Shown here piece after piece: positions 15,401-27,540 of a stretch of DNA of 64,000 nucleotides (its first letter is position 1; every line of letters starts with the position of its first letter). The notes below the pieces were generated by a model. It was not told the DNA's origin. It saw nothing but the letters and a program-made list of their open reading frames with translations, and ran no database searches. The DNA is from Latrodectus hesperus (taxonomy: Eukaryota > Arthropoda > Arachnida > Araneae > Theridiidae): positions 37,212,113 to 37,276,112 of the forward strand of contig CM075853.1 of assembly GCA_037975125.1 (NCBI GenBank), given 5' to 3'. The position numbers were made by a program, and so were the translations under genes.

Positions 15401-17111
15401 ATTAATGTACAGGAGTGGTAAAAATGATGACTTTCTTCTCATCACAACATAAAACTGGTTGACAAAAAAAAAAATTGTGATAAAGAACCTGTTAACAGCA
15501 TGTGCTAAGCCAGCAATAACACATTCAAAATATCTTTGAGTTTAAAACTGTGTTTTCGTTCACAAAGTGAATGGCTTAAAGCATTTAACATTTGTGAAGT
15601 TTATTTAAATTTGACAAATATTAAAGCCATTCGCTTCCTGGAACAAATGACTAAGTGCTTTTATAGCTAAATATATATCTCATCTTAAGAATGAAAACAA
15701 CATACATGTAAATTCATTTTTAACTAAAGATCATATATAATATAATGCATTACACAAAGGAAAGAAATTTTTTTACATAGGAATAAAAAGCAATTTTATT
15801 TATATTTCAAAGCTTTACTGAACACACATATTAATAGTAAAAATATTCTTTTGCACAATATACTAATAATCAAAACCTAGATCAGGTGAAGAAAGGGAAT
15901 GTTTTATCACTTTGATGGGTTTTTATTCAATAATTTTAATCATCAATCTCGTTGAATGAAAAACTTTATTGTCATGGTGAAGTACAAATTCACCAACATT
16001 CATTTGTTGAAGAATTTCAGAGACATTTAATACTGCAGTTTTTGAATAATATTAAATATCTAGTGAGATTTAAATGCTTGACTTGTCAAATTGATGAATT
16101 CCACTGAGTTTTATTAAATTTTAATATTCAAACTGTATATAATACATAATTGTACATATTCAAATTTTTCTCAAAAGCATTATTATTCAAAGCCATAAAT
16201 AATGTTAATTTAAAAATACAATTTTTCTCAACTTATTTTTCTATGGTATTAATCAATCTGATAAATTAAGCATATATTTAATAGTGCATTTTTTAAGACA
16301 TTTACTAATTTATCAATCAGTACTACTGGAGAAAACAGCATACATTATTTTTTCATGACATGTTGTCTTTATATTATCAACAACACATGATAATCGTTAA
16401 CGACTAACTTCATTTTCCTAACATGTTGAAATGTTAAAATAGCAAAGTAATATGTTTCATCACTAATAATGATAAAACATATTTTAATTATATTATTTAT
16501 CATTTTTATTAATTTCCTTAACTTTACATATAAATTATTTGCTGTTTTAACCACACTATAAAAGTACTACAGAAAAATCACACAAAACAAAAAATAAATA
16601 TTTACCTTCTCCATCTGTTATTGATGGATCTGCCCCATGGTGCATCAATAGTACTACCATTGCTAAGTGGCCCTGCCTAAAAATATTAATAAATTAATAA
16701 AGGGATAGTTATTATTATAATTAAACTTTAAAATGTAATAATTTTATCATAAGATTTCACTGGAAAAAAAATCATAATACAAATTGGTAACAACAAATGT
16801 TAATAACAAAAACAACAGATCAAAAAACAAATGTTAGATTATACAAGCAAATTAGAGTAATTGGTAATCAACTTGTTAGATTTTACAATTCACTTTGCAG
16901 AATCAATTTCAATGAAAAGAAAAAAAAGTGACCTTGAAACTATATAATAAATATATAGCTAAAATTAATAGTTTACACACATATTAAGACATTATTTAAA
17001 AGTTGTATTATTGAGTAACAATGGTAAAAACAAGAAAAAAAAGAAGGGGAGAAATAAATAACTGAATAACTGAGCAATTGGAAATTTCTAGTACATTTCA
17101 AGCAAAGAAAA

Positions 17112-17168
<57 letters not shown>

Positions 17169-20100
17169 GCTAGTTTGGGATATTATAATTGCAATATTAT
17201 CTGATCCAAAATTGCACTTCTAACATTTTTTTATTTCCTAATCACTAATAGAAAATAGTCTCAGCTATAAATAGTATAGTTAACAGAAAGTGCTAATAAT
17301 TAGGGGTCTTTTAAATATTGCTAATGGAAAAAATTTATTTTAAAATAGTGGGTTTATTTATGAGTTCTATGGGGAAAACACTGCTTTCAACTATCAAATT
17401 TACTAATTTATAAGTACATGTAAATTTTATTTAAGAAAATCAAAAATAAATATCAGGTAAAAATGTTTTACATCAAAGCAAAAATAAGAGAATTCTTAAT
17501 GTCTCTGATGCATAGAAAAAATACAACTTTTGCTTTAACAGGTAGCAGAAATTTTTATCTTACCATTATTTCAGTTAAATAGCAACTTACATTTCACAAT
17601 AACCACATATCTCTAAAATAGTTAAAATAATTTTTTTATAAAAATTTGTTCATTATAATTTCTAATAAATAGATTTAATAAAACAGCCATTCCTTAAACT
17701 CTTATTTTTGTTAACATGAAAACTTTCAAGAATGGCAATAGCATCAGCTTAGTGCATATTACCAACATTTAATTTGAAAATGAATTGAGTAAAATTCTTC
17801 ACTGATAACTTCAGCATTTATTTTAATTTAAAACTTCCTTATCATAAGAAACTACATTAATCAAAGTTACTTCTTTTATTCATAAAATTTTGTCCATGAA
17901 TAACATAAAAGAAATAATAAATATTAGGGATTTGTTACAGACCAATAAAAATATTAGAAAGAATAAATTACAAAAAAAGAAATAATATTTTAGTGACATA
18001 GATTCTAATACCTGGTGGCCCAATGCAATGGTGTTGATTGCAATTCTCCCCCAATAGTATCGACATGAGCTCCTTTAGAAATATAATATCTAACTATTTC
18101 TTGGCGATTATTAATTGCAGCCCAATGTAATAGAGTAACATTTTCTGAATCAGGTCTATTAACATCATATCCTCCTTCTATTATCTCACGGCACCTTTCA
18201 AATACTCCAAATTGAGTAGCTTTAACAATGTCGAATGTGCTACAATCTTCAACAGGAGCAAGGGGAAGGCATGTTGAATCTGATGATGGGTCACTGTGAT
18301 GTCTGGTTCTCTATTAAAAAAACAAAGACAACATACAAAATAGACATAAAACAATTTTTAAAATTGAATAAATAGGATCAAAATAATATATCACCCCATA
18401 ATTTTATCATACAAAACTATTCATAGCAATATATAAAAATAATAATTCTGCAAAAAGATAAAAAATTCAATTTTAAATTAAAATTTCATTAAAAATTTTA
18501 ATTTCAAGATATAAATTAGATTTGAAAAAGTAGAGACATTTGATTGAATGGATAGAAGAAATACTTTAACAAATAATCCCTTAGTAGATTGAGTGTAAAA
18601 AGATAATATAAAATTATAAAAGGAATATAAAAATTCATTGAAGTATCCTTTTGACAAGAATCTTTCATTAGCTTATAAGTGAGATGTTTTTCTTACATGA
18701 AAATTTTTATTTAAATCTTTGAAAATTATGTTTTAAAATACTATTTAATTTTTTTAAAATTTAATTGAACATTACTTTAAAAAATTATACAATGATAGCC
18801 AAATTAATATTCATTCTTAAATTATATAATGCAAACAGTTAACTAACTTATAAAAATTGAGATAACATTTTTTTAAAAATAATTTGGGCTGAAGACTGCA
18901 GTTTAGTGCAGTTGATAAAAAGTATCAAATGGGCTTACAAAGTCGGAACATGTATGCATGATGTAACTTTCGTTTTATGTACATTCATAACGTGATTGTG
19001 CACATGCACGAAATTTGTTTTGTATGCAAGTAATCTTTGGAGCATTTGATTAGTAATTTGTTCTTATCTCCTTATACACAGTCTAAGCGTTTTAAGTGGA
19101 TTTAATATTTATGTTTTGATATTTTTTTCAATGCTAAAGTTAAGTTTCTAGATATTAGTCTGCAATGAATTTTTTGTTTCTAAAGTAAAATTTATTTTGA
19201 TAGTTTATAAATAAATTTATAATTATTTTGTTTTTATTATTTTGAATTATATTCTTGGCTATGTAATTATTTTGAGAACATGATGGCATACTGGTTATTC
19301 TGCAAGTAATGATTAGATGAGTTATTTTATGTATTTAATTAATACTGTTGTATGTAATAGTTATTATGCTATGTATTAAGTATAGTTAATATATATTTCA
19401 CATATTGATACTTAAATTTATTTAGGATGGTAATGTTGATTAATTTGAAAGTCTAGTTTTTATAAAAATGTTTGTTTACATTTTAGAGTGATTTTCTGAT
19501 GTTTCTTTAAGGTACGTGCCACTATTTAAAATTTGAGTTTTAATAAAAATGCTTTTATTTACATTACAGATTTAACTTTATTGCTGGTCATCGCCTATGG
19601 AAGAATGTGTGATATTTAGTTTATATGTTTTTATTATGTAATCTTTGGGAAATAAGTTTCTTGTTATTAGCATTGTAATACTTCTGTAGTAAATAATTAT
19701 AATGACATCTGAAGTTTAAAATAGTATGTGATTGCAAAATTAAAAGCTCAAGAGTGGTCAGTATTATATAACCTGATATTGCGCATAGTGGCATAATTTA
19801 GGTTGGTGGGAAAAATTGGAAATCATGCTAAACCCACACAGTTTCGTTAGCTTTTACTCAATTTTGAAATTTACAAATAAATTATAATTTTATTACATTT
19901 GAATAATTTATATCATCATTTGAAACTTGTTGGTCAAATTGAAACTCTCTAATCAAAAGTTTTTAGAATAAACTTTCCAAATTAATAACAGCCGAAGATA
20001 ACTAGACTTTGGGAATCATAGCTTCCAACAAAAAATCTGTAACTCAATTTGAAACTTGTTTGATTTTTATTACACATTTTACAACAAATGTAGTTATAAT

Positions 20101-22704
20101 AATTAATAAAATTTAAACCTTTCTTGCTATTAATATTTAGTTTGCAACATTTTCAACTAACTATATCATTTCATTAATTCTTATGAAAAGCACATTTTCT
20201 GGCATATTAATTATTAAAGTATTTTCACTTGTATGAACATAAAATAAATAGCAGCAACATTTCATCAATAATTTATATTGCAAATAGAATCCCTTTTCAT
20301 TTAAAATCAACCTTTTATTCATTTTGTTTGAAAAAGTAATATTTGCTATTTAAAAAAATTAGGTTAGTTGTATTTTAAGTAATGCAAACAAGGTTTATCA
20401 ATTTGATACATGACCTTCAAAATCAATATATATTGAATAAAGGAAATATATAATACTGTAAATTTTTTCAATCAAAATTACATCTTTATTATGAATTATA
20501 TTTACTTGCTCTTGAAAGTTTAGAAAACTGAATATAATTTGTGAAATTATTTACTACCTAAAACATTTAAATCTTTCCACATACATTTTATAATTAAGTA
20601 AGAGTACCATTATTGGAAAATCTAGCAAAATTCTTTGAAAGAATAAAAAACATTATATATATTTATTTTCGTATGTGCATGTTATCAAAATCAAACGGAA
20701 ATCATAAGGGCATATATGACAAAATATATTTTTAATCATTGTAAAAATTTTTATATAAAAAATATATGTTATTTTCTTATGAATATTCAAATGAATCTTA
20801 TGAATATTCAAAAATCCATTTTAGCTTACATTTTTAAGATGATTAATGATCTAACTTGAACTTATTAATATGTAAAAACTATTCTTTTCATCTGTTTTTT
20901 CATGTTTTACACAAAGTTTAACTACTTAAAATTCTCCAAAAATATTTTTTATATAAGCTTTTGTAAATTGTTTTACAATATTAATAATCAAATAATAATT
21001 CAGAGGCTGAACTTAATCCTATTATACATAACATAATAGTTTTGGCAACATTGGGGTACAATTAGGAAGGCAATAAAGCTTGAAAACTGTGGTTGATTTG
21101 GAGGTTGCTTTTTAACATTTTACATTTATGTTCTATATATTTAAGTATTTTTTATTTTGAGATCACCACTTTCTTTGCTTTTGTTTATGTCATGTCAATT
21201 CATGACAACAATTGTAAAAACGACATTTTGTTGTTGGCAACAATTTGGAAACAAATGATAACTCATTTTATCATTGGTGACACTTCTGAAAATCACACCA
21301 AACATGATACATATAGTAGGATTAAACTCAAAGTCTGTCCTGATGTTTAACCAGAAGAAGAATAAATAAATCATTAAATTCAATAATATTTGTTTAAGTT
21401 AATATTTATATCTTAATAGTATTACTTTAAATAAGAACCTTAATGTAGCAAGTGAAGTTAGAACTTTCTTTTTTATACATTCGTATCAAACACAGAAAAT
21501 TTTCTTATCTAAATTTTTCTAAATGTTGAAGCGCTAAATTTTTTAAAAAAGAATTTATCTTTAATGAGTCAATAAAGAAATTCGTGTGCTCCTTCAGCTA
21601 AATCATAATGCCGTTTGTAACTCTATGGCAATATTATGTAAATGAGGATTGATTCAATTGGGGAATACAGTTTAGTGTACATTCTGAACCACAACAAACA
21701 TCCATGTCTAAAGTGGGTTCATTTATTACTCGAAAGTAATTTTTTGCTTTCAAGGATTTATTTAGACTGAAATCTACGGTTTTACATTGTCCCTCAAAGC
21801 AATAAGCATCTTCAAGAGCAAGAAACAATGAAGGGCTGAAACAAAATTCAACGCATTAACAATGAACTGAGAGCTTGACATGTTCAAGGAAGAAAATTGT
21901 ACCCAAATTTTAGAAAAGAAAACAAACTCTTATGATACCAGCTTGACAAAGTTAAACTATAAATTAAATGGAAAAAATACTTTGAAAAGTTATTAGTAAT
22001 TGTATGTTACAAGACATTAGCTTAATTATTTAGTATTATATAATTTAATGATAAAAATGTTTTATTTTTAAGAAAAATAAAATGCTCTACACAGATAAAC
22101 TTATAAGTTCAAACATAATAACCCTGCAAAGAAACTTCCCCATTAAATTTAATACGATACTTCCACTTTCTTTGAAACCAAAACTTAAGAGGGTGTTCCT
22201 ATTTCCTGTTTTTAAAATATATAAAAGAATAGTTTCCAGAAAGAAATTTTAAAGATAAGCATTTGTGTCCAAAGTAAAATAATACAAAAATATTAAGGGA
22301 ATGGATTTTCATTGTTTGATAATGAAATAAAATAAATTTAAAAATTGTTGAATAGTTTTGGATTTACTGCGGAACAAATGATTATAGCCATTCAAATTTA
22401 TTGTTCCTTTATAATAATCAACAAAATGCATTTTATCGTACTTTATAAAAGAATCGTAAATTGTAGAACGAGTTTTAATTTACAATTAAGATTTGATTAA
22501 TTATGATAATCTGCAATAACGGGAAGCTGATATAAATGGGAAGACCATCTAAATTATATAAAGTACATAGATTTTTGAATAAAGGTGAAAGAAATAGTCA
22601 GAGTATAAAATAATGATTCCGAAATCAATATATTAAATAAATTATACCTCAGATCCACCAACATAATACACCGGTGTACACGATGGGTCCTTTTCATCCG
22701 CCAT
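327..22704 (-). CDS. Hip14: HIP14/ZDHHC17-like ankyrin-repeat palmitoyltransferase, complete, 14 coding exons
   Basis: Seen: joining minus-strand exons 22704-22648, 18310-18012, 16676-16606, 15061-14923, 13629-13467, 12401-12282, 10345-10206, 9774-9674, 9584-9460, 8492-8336, 5505-5422, 5314-5166, 1269-1172 and 477-327 gives one open frame of 617 residues plus stop, with GT-AG introns and matching phases throughout. Ankyrin repeats run from about residue 44 to 280, then two membrane segments (about 288-330), two more (about 342-388), DPG at 392-394, the cysteine-rich domain with DHHC at 447-450 (predicted acyl-accepting Cys450), two further membrane segments (about 463-485 and 507-535), TTNE at 542-545 and the C-terminal aromatic PaCCT-like region. 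Known: HIP14 is a Golgi/synaptic S-acyltransferase; its ankyrin domain recruits substrates such as SNAP25 and CSP, and fly Hip14 is needed for presynaptic function. Human ZDHHC17 is close to this length (about 632 residues). Start: the ATG at 22704 lies in a good context (AAGTATGG) and opens a frame that splices correctly. A TTTTCCAG acceptor-like motif just upstream hints at a 5' UTR intron. No clear AATAAA was seen after the stop. Confidence 0.96.
478..1171. other. Hip14 intron 13-14
   Basis: AT-rich intron with no recognisable element or exon-like stretch. Confidence 0.6.
1172..1269 (-). CDS. Hip14: Hip14 coding exon 13 (residues 536-568): TTxE motif
   Basis: Acceptor TTAACAG|GTTGTC and donor TTTTAA|GTGAGT. 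It encodes AMTTNERMN and RYRHF, then SPF. TTNE at 542-545 is the conserved TTxE motif of DHHC enzymes. The 3.9-kb intron between this exon and exon 12 carries the hAT element. Confidence 0.94.
1691..1768 (+). repeat. Subterminal TTTTACGCA repeat array of the hAT element
   Basis: TTTTACGCA occurs at 1691, 1711 and 1731, exactly 20 bp apart. An inverted TGCGTAAA lies at 1703-1710 and a variant TTTTACGCG at 1760. Subterminal motifs are known transposase binding sites in hAT elements; that role here is inference. Confidence 0.75.
2172..4002 (+). pseudogene. hAT transposase pseudogene (BED zinc finger ... hAT C-terminal dimerisation domain)
   Basis: Pieces of one protein appear in several frames. 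From 2172 there is a BED-like zinc finger with CVVCNC and RHVKGPKH. From 2494 there is a segment with RTKTSAI and CDGSND, then [13 protein letters not shown] near 2845 followed by stops. From 2967 it continues with [17 protein letters not shown], and 3287-3784 carries the helical insertion region. The C-terminal hAT dimerisation signature [19 protein letters not shown] starts near 3787 after a frame change, and an in-frame TGA follows it. Multiple stops and at least one frameshift mean it cannot make transposase. It resembles the ZBED-like hAT transposases common in animals; the exact family was not determined. Confidence 0.85.
4524..5165. other. Hip14 intron 12-13, part right of the hAT insertion
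   Basis: AT-rich sequence with nothing recognisable. The part left of the hAT element (1270-1671) is likewise plain. Confidence 0.55.
5166..5314 (-). CDS. Hip14: Hip14 coding exon 12 (residues 486-535): luminal loop and membrane segment 6
   Basis: Acceptor ATTTCAG|TTTGGA and donor ATCAG|GTAAGC. It ends with [14 protein letters not shown], matching the HIP14 LLMCQLYQ segment. Phase 0 at the end. Confidence 0.94.
5422..5505 (-). CDS. Hip14: Hip14 coding exon 11 (residues 458-486): membrane segment 5
   Basis: Acceptor TTTTTTAG|GTCTAGG and donor AAAT|GTGAGT. It encodes GLGNHKYF followed by a long hydrophobic segment ([13 protein letters not shown]). Confidence 0.92.
5506..6883. other. Hip14 intron 10-11, left part: mixed old repeat-like sequence
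   Basis: Two stretches of higher complexity (about 5990-6190 and 6680-6880) stand out from the AT-rich background and lead into the reverse-transcriptase relic at 6884. They look like old repeat debris, but I cannot assign them to a family. Confidence 0.4.
6884..7291 (+). pseudogene. Non-LTR retrotransposon reverse-transcriptase relic (thumb/connection region)
   Basis: A 135-codon open stretch contains [20 protein letters not shown], then [15 protein letters not shown] and [17 protein letters not shown]. This is the pattern seen just after the polymerase core of Jockey/R1-type reverse transcriptases (small-residue-rich YG helix, then LDxxQNxALRI, then a helix of basic and leucine residues). 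No catalytic FADD box or endonuclease was found nearby, so it is a fragment. It lies in a Hip14 intron on the opposite strand. The first 40 or so codons have no clear match and may not belong. Confidence 0.6.
7292..7445 (+). repeat. Possible tRNA-derived SINE relic
   Basis: TGGCCCAGTGGTAGGACAG resembles a tRNA-type A box (TRGCNNAGTGG). About 30 bp later comes a weak B-box-like GGATGCAAGTTT. No target duplication or tail is clear. Confidence 0.35.
7446..8335. other. Hip14 intron 10-11, right part
   Basis: AT-rich with many A- and T-runs. No element recognised. Confidence 0.5.
8336..8492 (-). CDS. Hip14: Hip14 coding exon 10 (residues 406-458): DHHC cysteine-rich catalytic domain
   Basis: Acceptor TTTTCAG|ACAATA and donor GTAG|GTGAGT. 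It holds Cys422, Cys425, His435, Cys436, Cys439, Cys442, the catalytic DHHC at 447-450 and Cys456. The run [13 protein letters not shown] is diagnostic of the palmitoyltransferase family, and all expected zinc-binding cysteines are present. Confidence 0.97.
8493..9459. other. Hip14 intron 9-10
   Basis: AT-rich intron with no recognisable repeat or exon-like stretch. The smaller introns at 9775-10205 and 1270-1671 are similar. Confidence 0.5.
9460..9584 (-). CDS. Hip14: Hip14 coding exon 9 (residues 364-405): membrane segment 4 and DPG motif
   Basis: Acceptor ACTAAG|ATGTTG and donor TAAA|GTAGGT. It encodes a hydrophobic segment ([13 protein letters not shown]) followed by [10 protein letters not shown]. 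The DPG motif is conserved in DHHC enzymes just after transmembrane segment 4. Confidence 0.94.
9674..9774 (-). CDS. Hip14: Hip14 coding exon 8 (residues 330-364): membrane segment 3
   Basis: Acceptor TTTGCAG|ATTATT and donor CCTT|GTATCC. It encodes [18 protein letters not shown], matching the HIP14 KFWMY region. The intron that follows is only 89 nt (9585-9673). Confidence 0.92.
10206..10345 (-). CDS. Hip14: Hip14 coding exon 7 (residues 284-330): membrane segments 1-2
   Basis: Acceptor TTCCAG|AAATTA and donor GGAAG|GTAAAT. It encodes two hydrophobic stretches (around [14 protein letters not shown] and [13 protein letters not shown]) separated by a short charged loop. Confidence 0.93.
10735..10985 (+). 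repeat. Possible tRNA-derived SINE relic in Hip14 intron 6-7
   Basis: The A-box-like TGGTTTAGTAATAGG is followed about 35 bp later by AAGTTCAATCTC, a B-box-like motif. A stretch of higher complexity continues to about 10985. The copy is degraded and no flanking duplication was found. Confidence 0.4.
10986..12281. other. Hip14 intron 6-7, remainder
   Basis: AT-rich sequence without recognisable elements. Confidence 0.5.
12282..12401 (-). CDS. Hip14: Hip14 coding exon 6 (residues 244-283): last ankyrin repeat and charged linker
   Basis: Acceptor CATAG|AATGAT and donor TAAA|GTAAGT. It encodes [13 protein letters not shown] followed by a Lys/Arg/Glu-rich helix ([14 protein letters not shown]) that precedes the first membrane segment. 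Confidence 0.93.
12402..13466. other. Hip14 intron 5-6
   Basis: AT-rich sequence; nothing recognised. Confidence 0.5.
13467..13629 (-). CDS. Hip14: Hip14 coding exon 5 (residues 189-243): ankyrin repeats
   Basis: Acceptor TTTTAG|CAATGA and donor AGAG|GTAAAT. It encodes [13 protein letters not shown] and [10 protein letters not shown], which line up with the HIP14 DPTRLLL and HKNTALHW segments. It ends in phase 0. Confidence 0.95.
13965..14215 (-). repeat. Degraded SINE, minus orientation, in Hip14 intron 4-5
   Basis: Read on the minus strand, this more complex block contains CTGCTGGTGTGGATATGG and GAGGGTGCCAGTTCTACC. These resemble the body of a tRNA-derived SINE type I associate with spider genomes. 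That comparison is from memory and is inference; the tRNA-like head is not clear. Confidence 0.4.
14216..14922. other. Hip14 intron 4-5, remainder
   Basis: AT-rich intronic sequence with nothing recognised. The piece 13630-13964 is similar. Confidence 0.5.
14923..15061 (-). CDS. Hip14: Hip14 coding exon 4 (residues 143-189): ankyrin repeats
   Basis: Acceptor CTACAG|GCTGTC and donor CTAC|GTAAGT. It encodes [21 protein letters not shown] and NGMTPLMW, the next two ankyrin helices of the stack. Confidence 0.95.
15062..16605. other. Hip14 intron 3-4
   Basis: AT-rich intron with no recognised repeat or exon. The stretch around 15480-15680 is slightly more complex but unassigned. Confidence 0.5.
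16606..16676 (-). CDS. Hip14: Hip14 coding exon 3 (residues 119-143): ankyrin repeat
   Basis: A 71-nt exon with acceptor TTTTTAG|GCAGGG and donor GAAG|GTAAAT. It encodes [18 protein letters not shown] and ends one base into a Gly codon. Confidence 0.93.
17115..17165. repeat. (TA)n microsatellite in Hip14 intron 2-3
   Basis: An uninterrupted TA dinucleotide run of about 51 bp. Confidence 0.98.
17166..18011. other. Hip14 intron 2-3, right part
   Basis: AT-rich sequence, nothing recognised; 16677-17114 is similar. Confidence 0.5.
18012..18310 (-). CDS. Hip14: Hip14 coding exon 2 (residues 20-119): first ankyrin repeats
   Basis: Acceptor AATAG|AGAACC and donor CCAG|GTATTAG. The product contains [23 protein letters not shown] and STPLHWATR, which are signature ankyrin stretches of the HIP14 family. 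It ends with two bases of a split Arg codon. Confidence 0.95.
18311..22647. other. Hip14 intron 1-2 (4.3 kb)
   Basis: The largest intron of the gene, and AT-rich. It contains a short direct duplication around 20776-20811 (CTTATGAATATTCAAA twice) and an exon-like Cys-rich open stretch on the minus strand at 21634-21834, described separately. I see no transposon with recognisable ends. Confidence 0.6.
21634..21834 (-). other. Exon-like Cys-rich open stretch, unassigned
   Basis: On the minus strand a good acceptor (TTTTGTTTCAG) precedes about 66 open codons with five cysteines, including [11 protein letters not shown] and [12 protein letters not shown], ending at TGA or TAG stops in the neighbouring sequence. 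The base use is less AT-rich than its surroundings. The YCxxGxCxT pattern is loosely reminiscent of secreted Cys-rich modules, but I do not recognise a family. It does not fit the Hip14 frame, since exons 1 and 2 join correctly without it. It may be a relic of a retrotransposed or duplicated exon, or chance. Confidence 0.2.
22648..22704 (-). CDS. Hip14: Hip14 coding exon 1 (residues 1-19)
   Basis: Encodes the N-terminus, starting [11 protein letters not shown] and ending GGSE. The donor is GAG|GTATAA. It is phase 0 into exon 2, across a 4.3-kb intron. Confidence 0.88.
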
Positions 22705-23060
22705 ACTTGTTGGTAGATACTGGAAAACGAAATATTAGTGTACACCAGCCAGATATCTTACCGTTAAATTTAATATTGGAACAATATTTTGCGGCAAAAA
22801 AATAAAAATAAATATTCAAACACAAATTATGTGCATGGTTGCGGCAACGAGAAAAAAGTTTTTTTTTAATATTGACAGTGAAATTGTTAAATGAATAAAT
22901 TTACAAACGTGGTTGTATTTTTTTTAAATAAAATATATATTTAACTTTAACTGTGAAAGCAGAATAATTTTGTTATTTATTTTTTAGTTTTGAAATCTGT
23001 TATCGTTTGTCCGTTGGTGTGTTTTAAGCAGCAGGTGATATTTTGTAATATTGTAAGTAA
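22705..23060. promoter_or_regulatory. Presumed Hip14 5' UTR/promoter region
   Basis: Sequence immediately upstream of the Hip14 ATG. It contains an acceptor-like TTTTCCAG 15 bp before the ATG, and a stretch at about 22990-23035 that is less AT-rich than its surroundings. A strong plus-strand donor-like GTAAGTAA lies near 23054. No TATA or initiator could be assigned. Confidence 0.35.
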
Positions 23061-26779
<3,719 letters not shown>

Positions 26780-27540
26780 TCGATACGTGAAATAGACAAC
26801 TTAAAACTATCCCAAATAAAACTTTAAAAACGACATTTTGAAATTTTTGTATATCAGTGTGAAATTTTGCAATCATGTAACTTTATCACATAATTTCATA
26901 ATCTAAAATCGTGTAGGTAATTCAAAAATGAAATGGTACTTAGTCTTTGAAATTTAATTTTTAGGTTTAAATATCAATATTAAATTATTATGTCATGACA
27001 ATTAAGTATTATATAAAATCGTCACAAATATTTTCCGTCATTGTTTCTTAAGTTATTTGTATCTGTTGTACGCAAGTTTGCTTAAAATATAACAAAATTT
27101 TAAAAGGCATAAGCCATATACTTGTTAGAATAAAATAAGTACTTTTATAAATTCTCCAATACACATTTTCTGTTCAACTTAAAAAATTTGTGGAGGTAAT
27201 AATTTTGTGATATTCTTACAAAGTTGAGGATACATTAGTTATATGTCGTATATGCAAATAGTTTAAAAAATCGTAATTACCGATCTATTTAATTTTGTAA
27301 AAGGATTATTTTTTAATAAAAGTTGGTTTAACATTAAATGTTTAGAGGTGAATTCATCCAACAGCTGTGAAGGTAACACATTTTTAATATTATCATTTAT
27401 TTATTAACATAAAAATATTTTTTAATGTTTTATGCATCTAAAATTACTCATGTTTTCTAAAGTTTTAAATATTAGAAAATGTTCAAAATAAGAAAATTTG
27501 AAAACAACATTGATATTTATAGTTTATTATGGGAGAGAAC
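26780..27540. other. Intergenic AT-rich sequence before the LINE
   Basis: Nothing recognised. Confidence 0.5.

Noticed and set aside
21093..21350. 85-codon plus-strand open stretch in Hip14 intron 1-2
   Set aside because: Low-complexity hydrophobic composition typical of AT-rich DNA; no family recognised.
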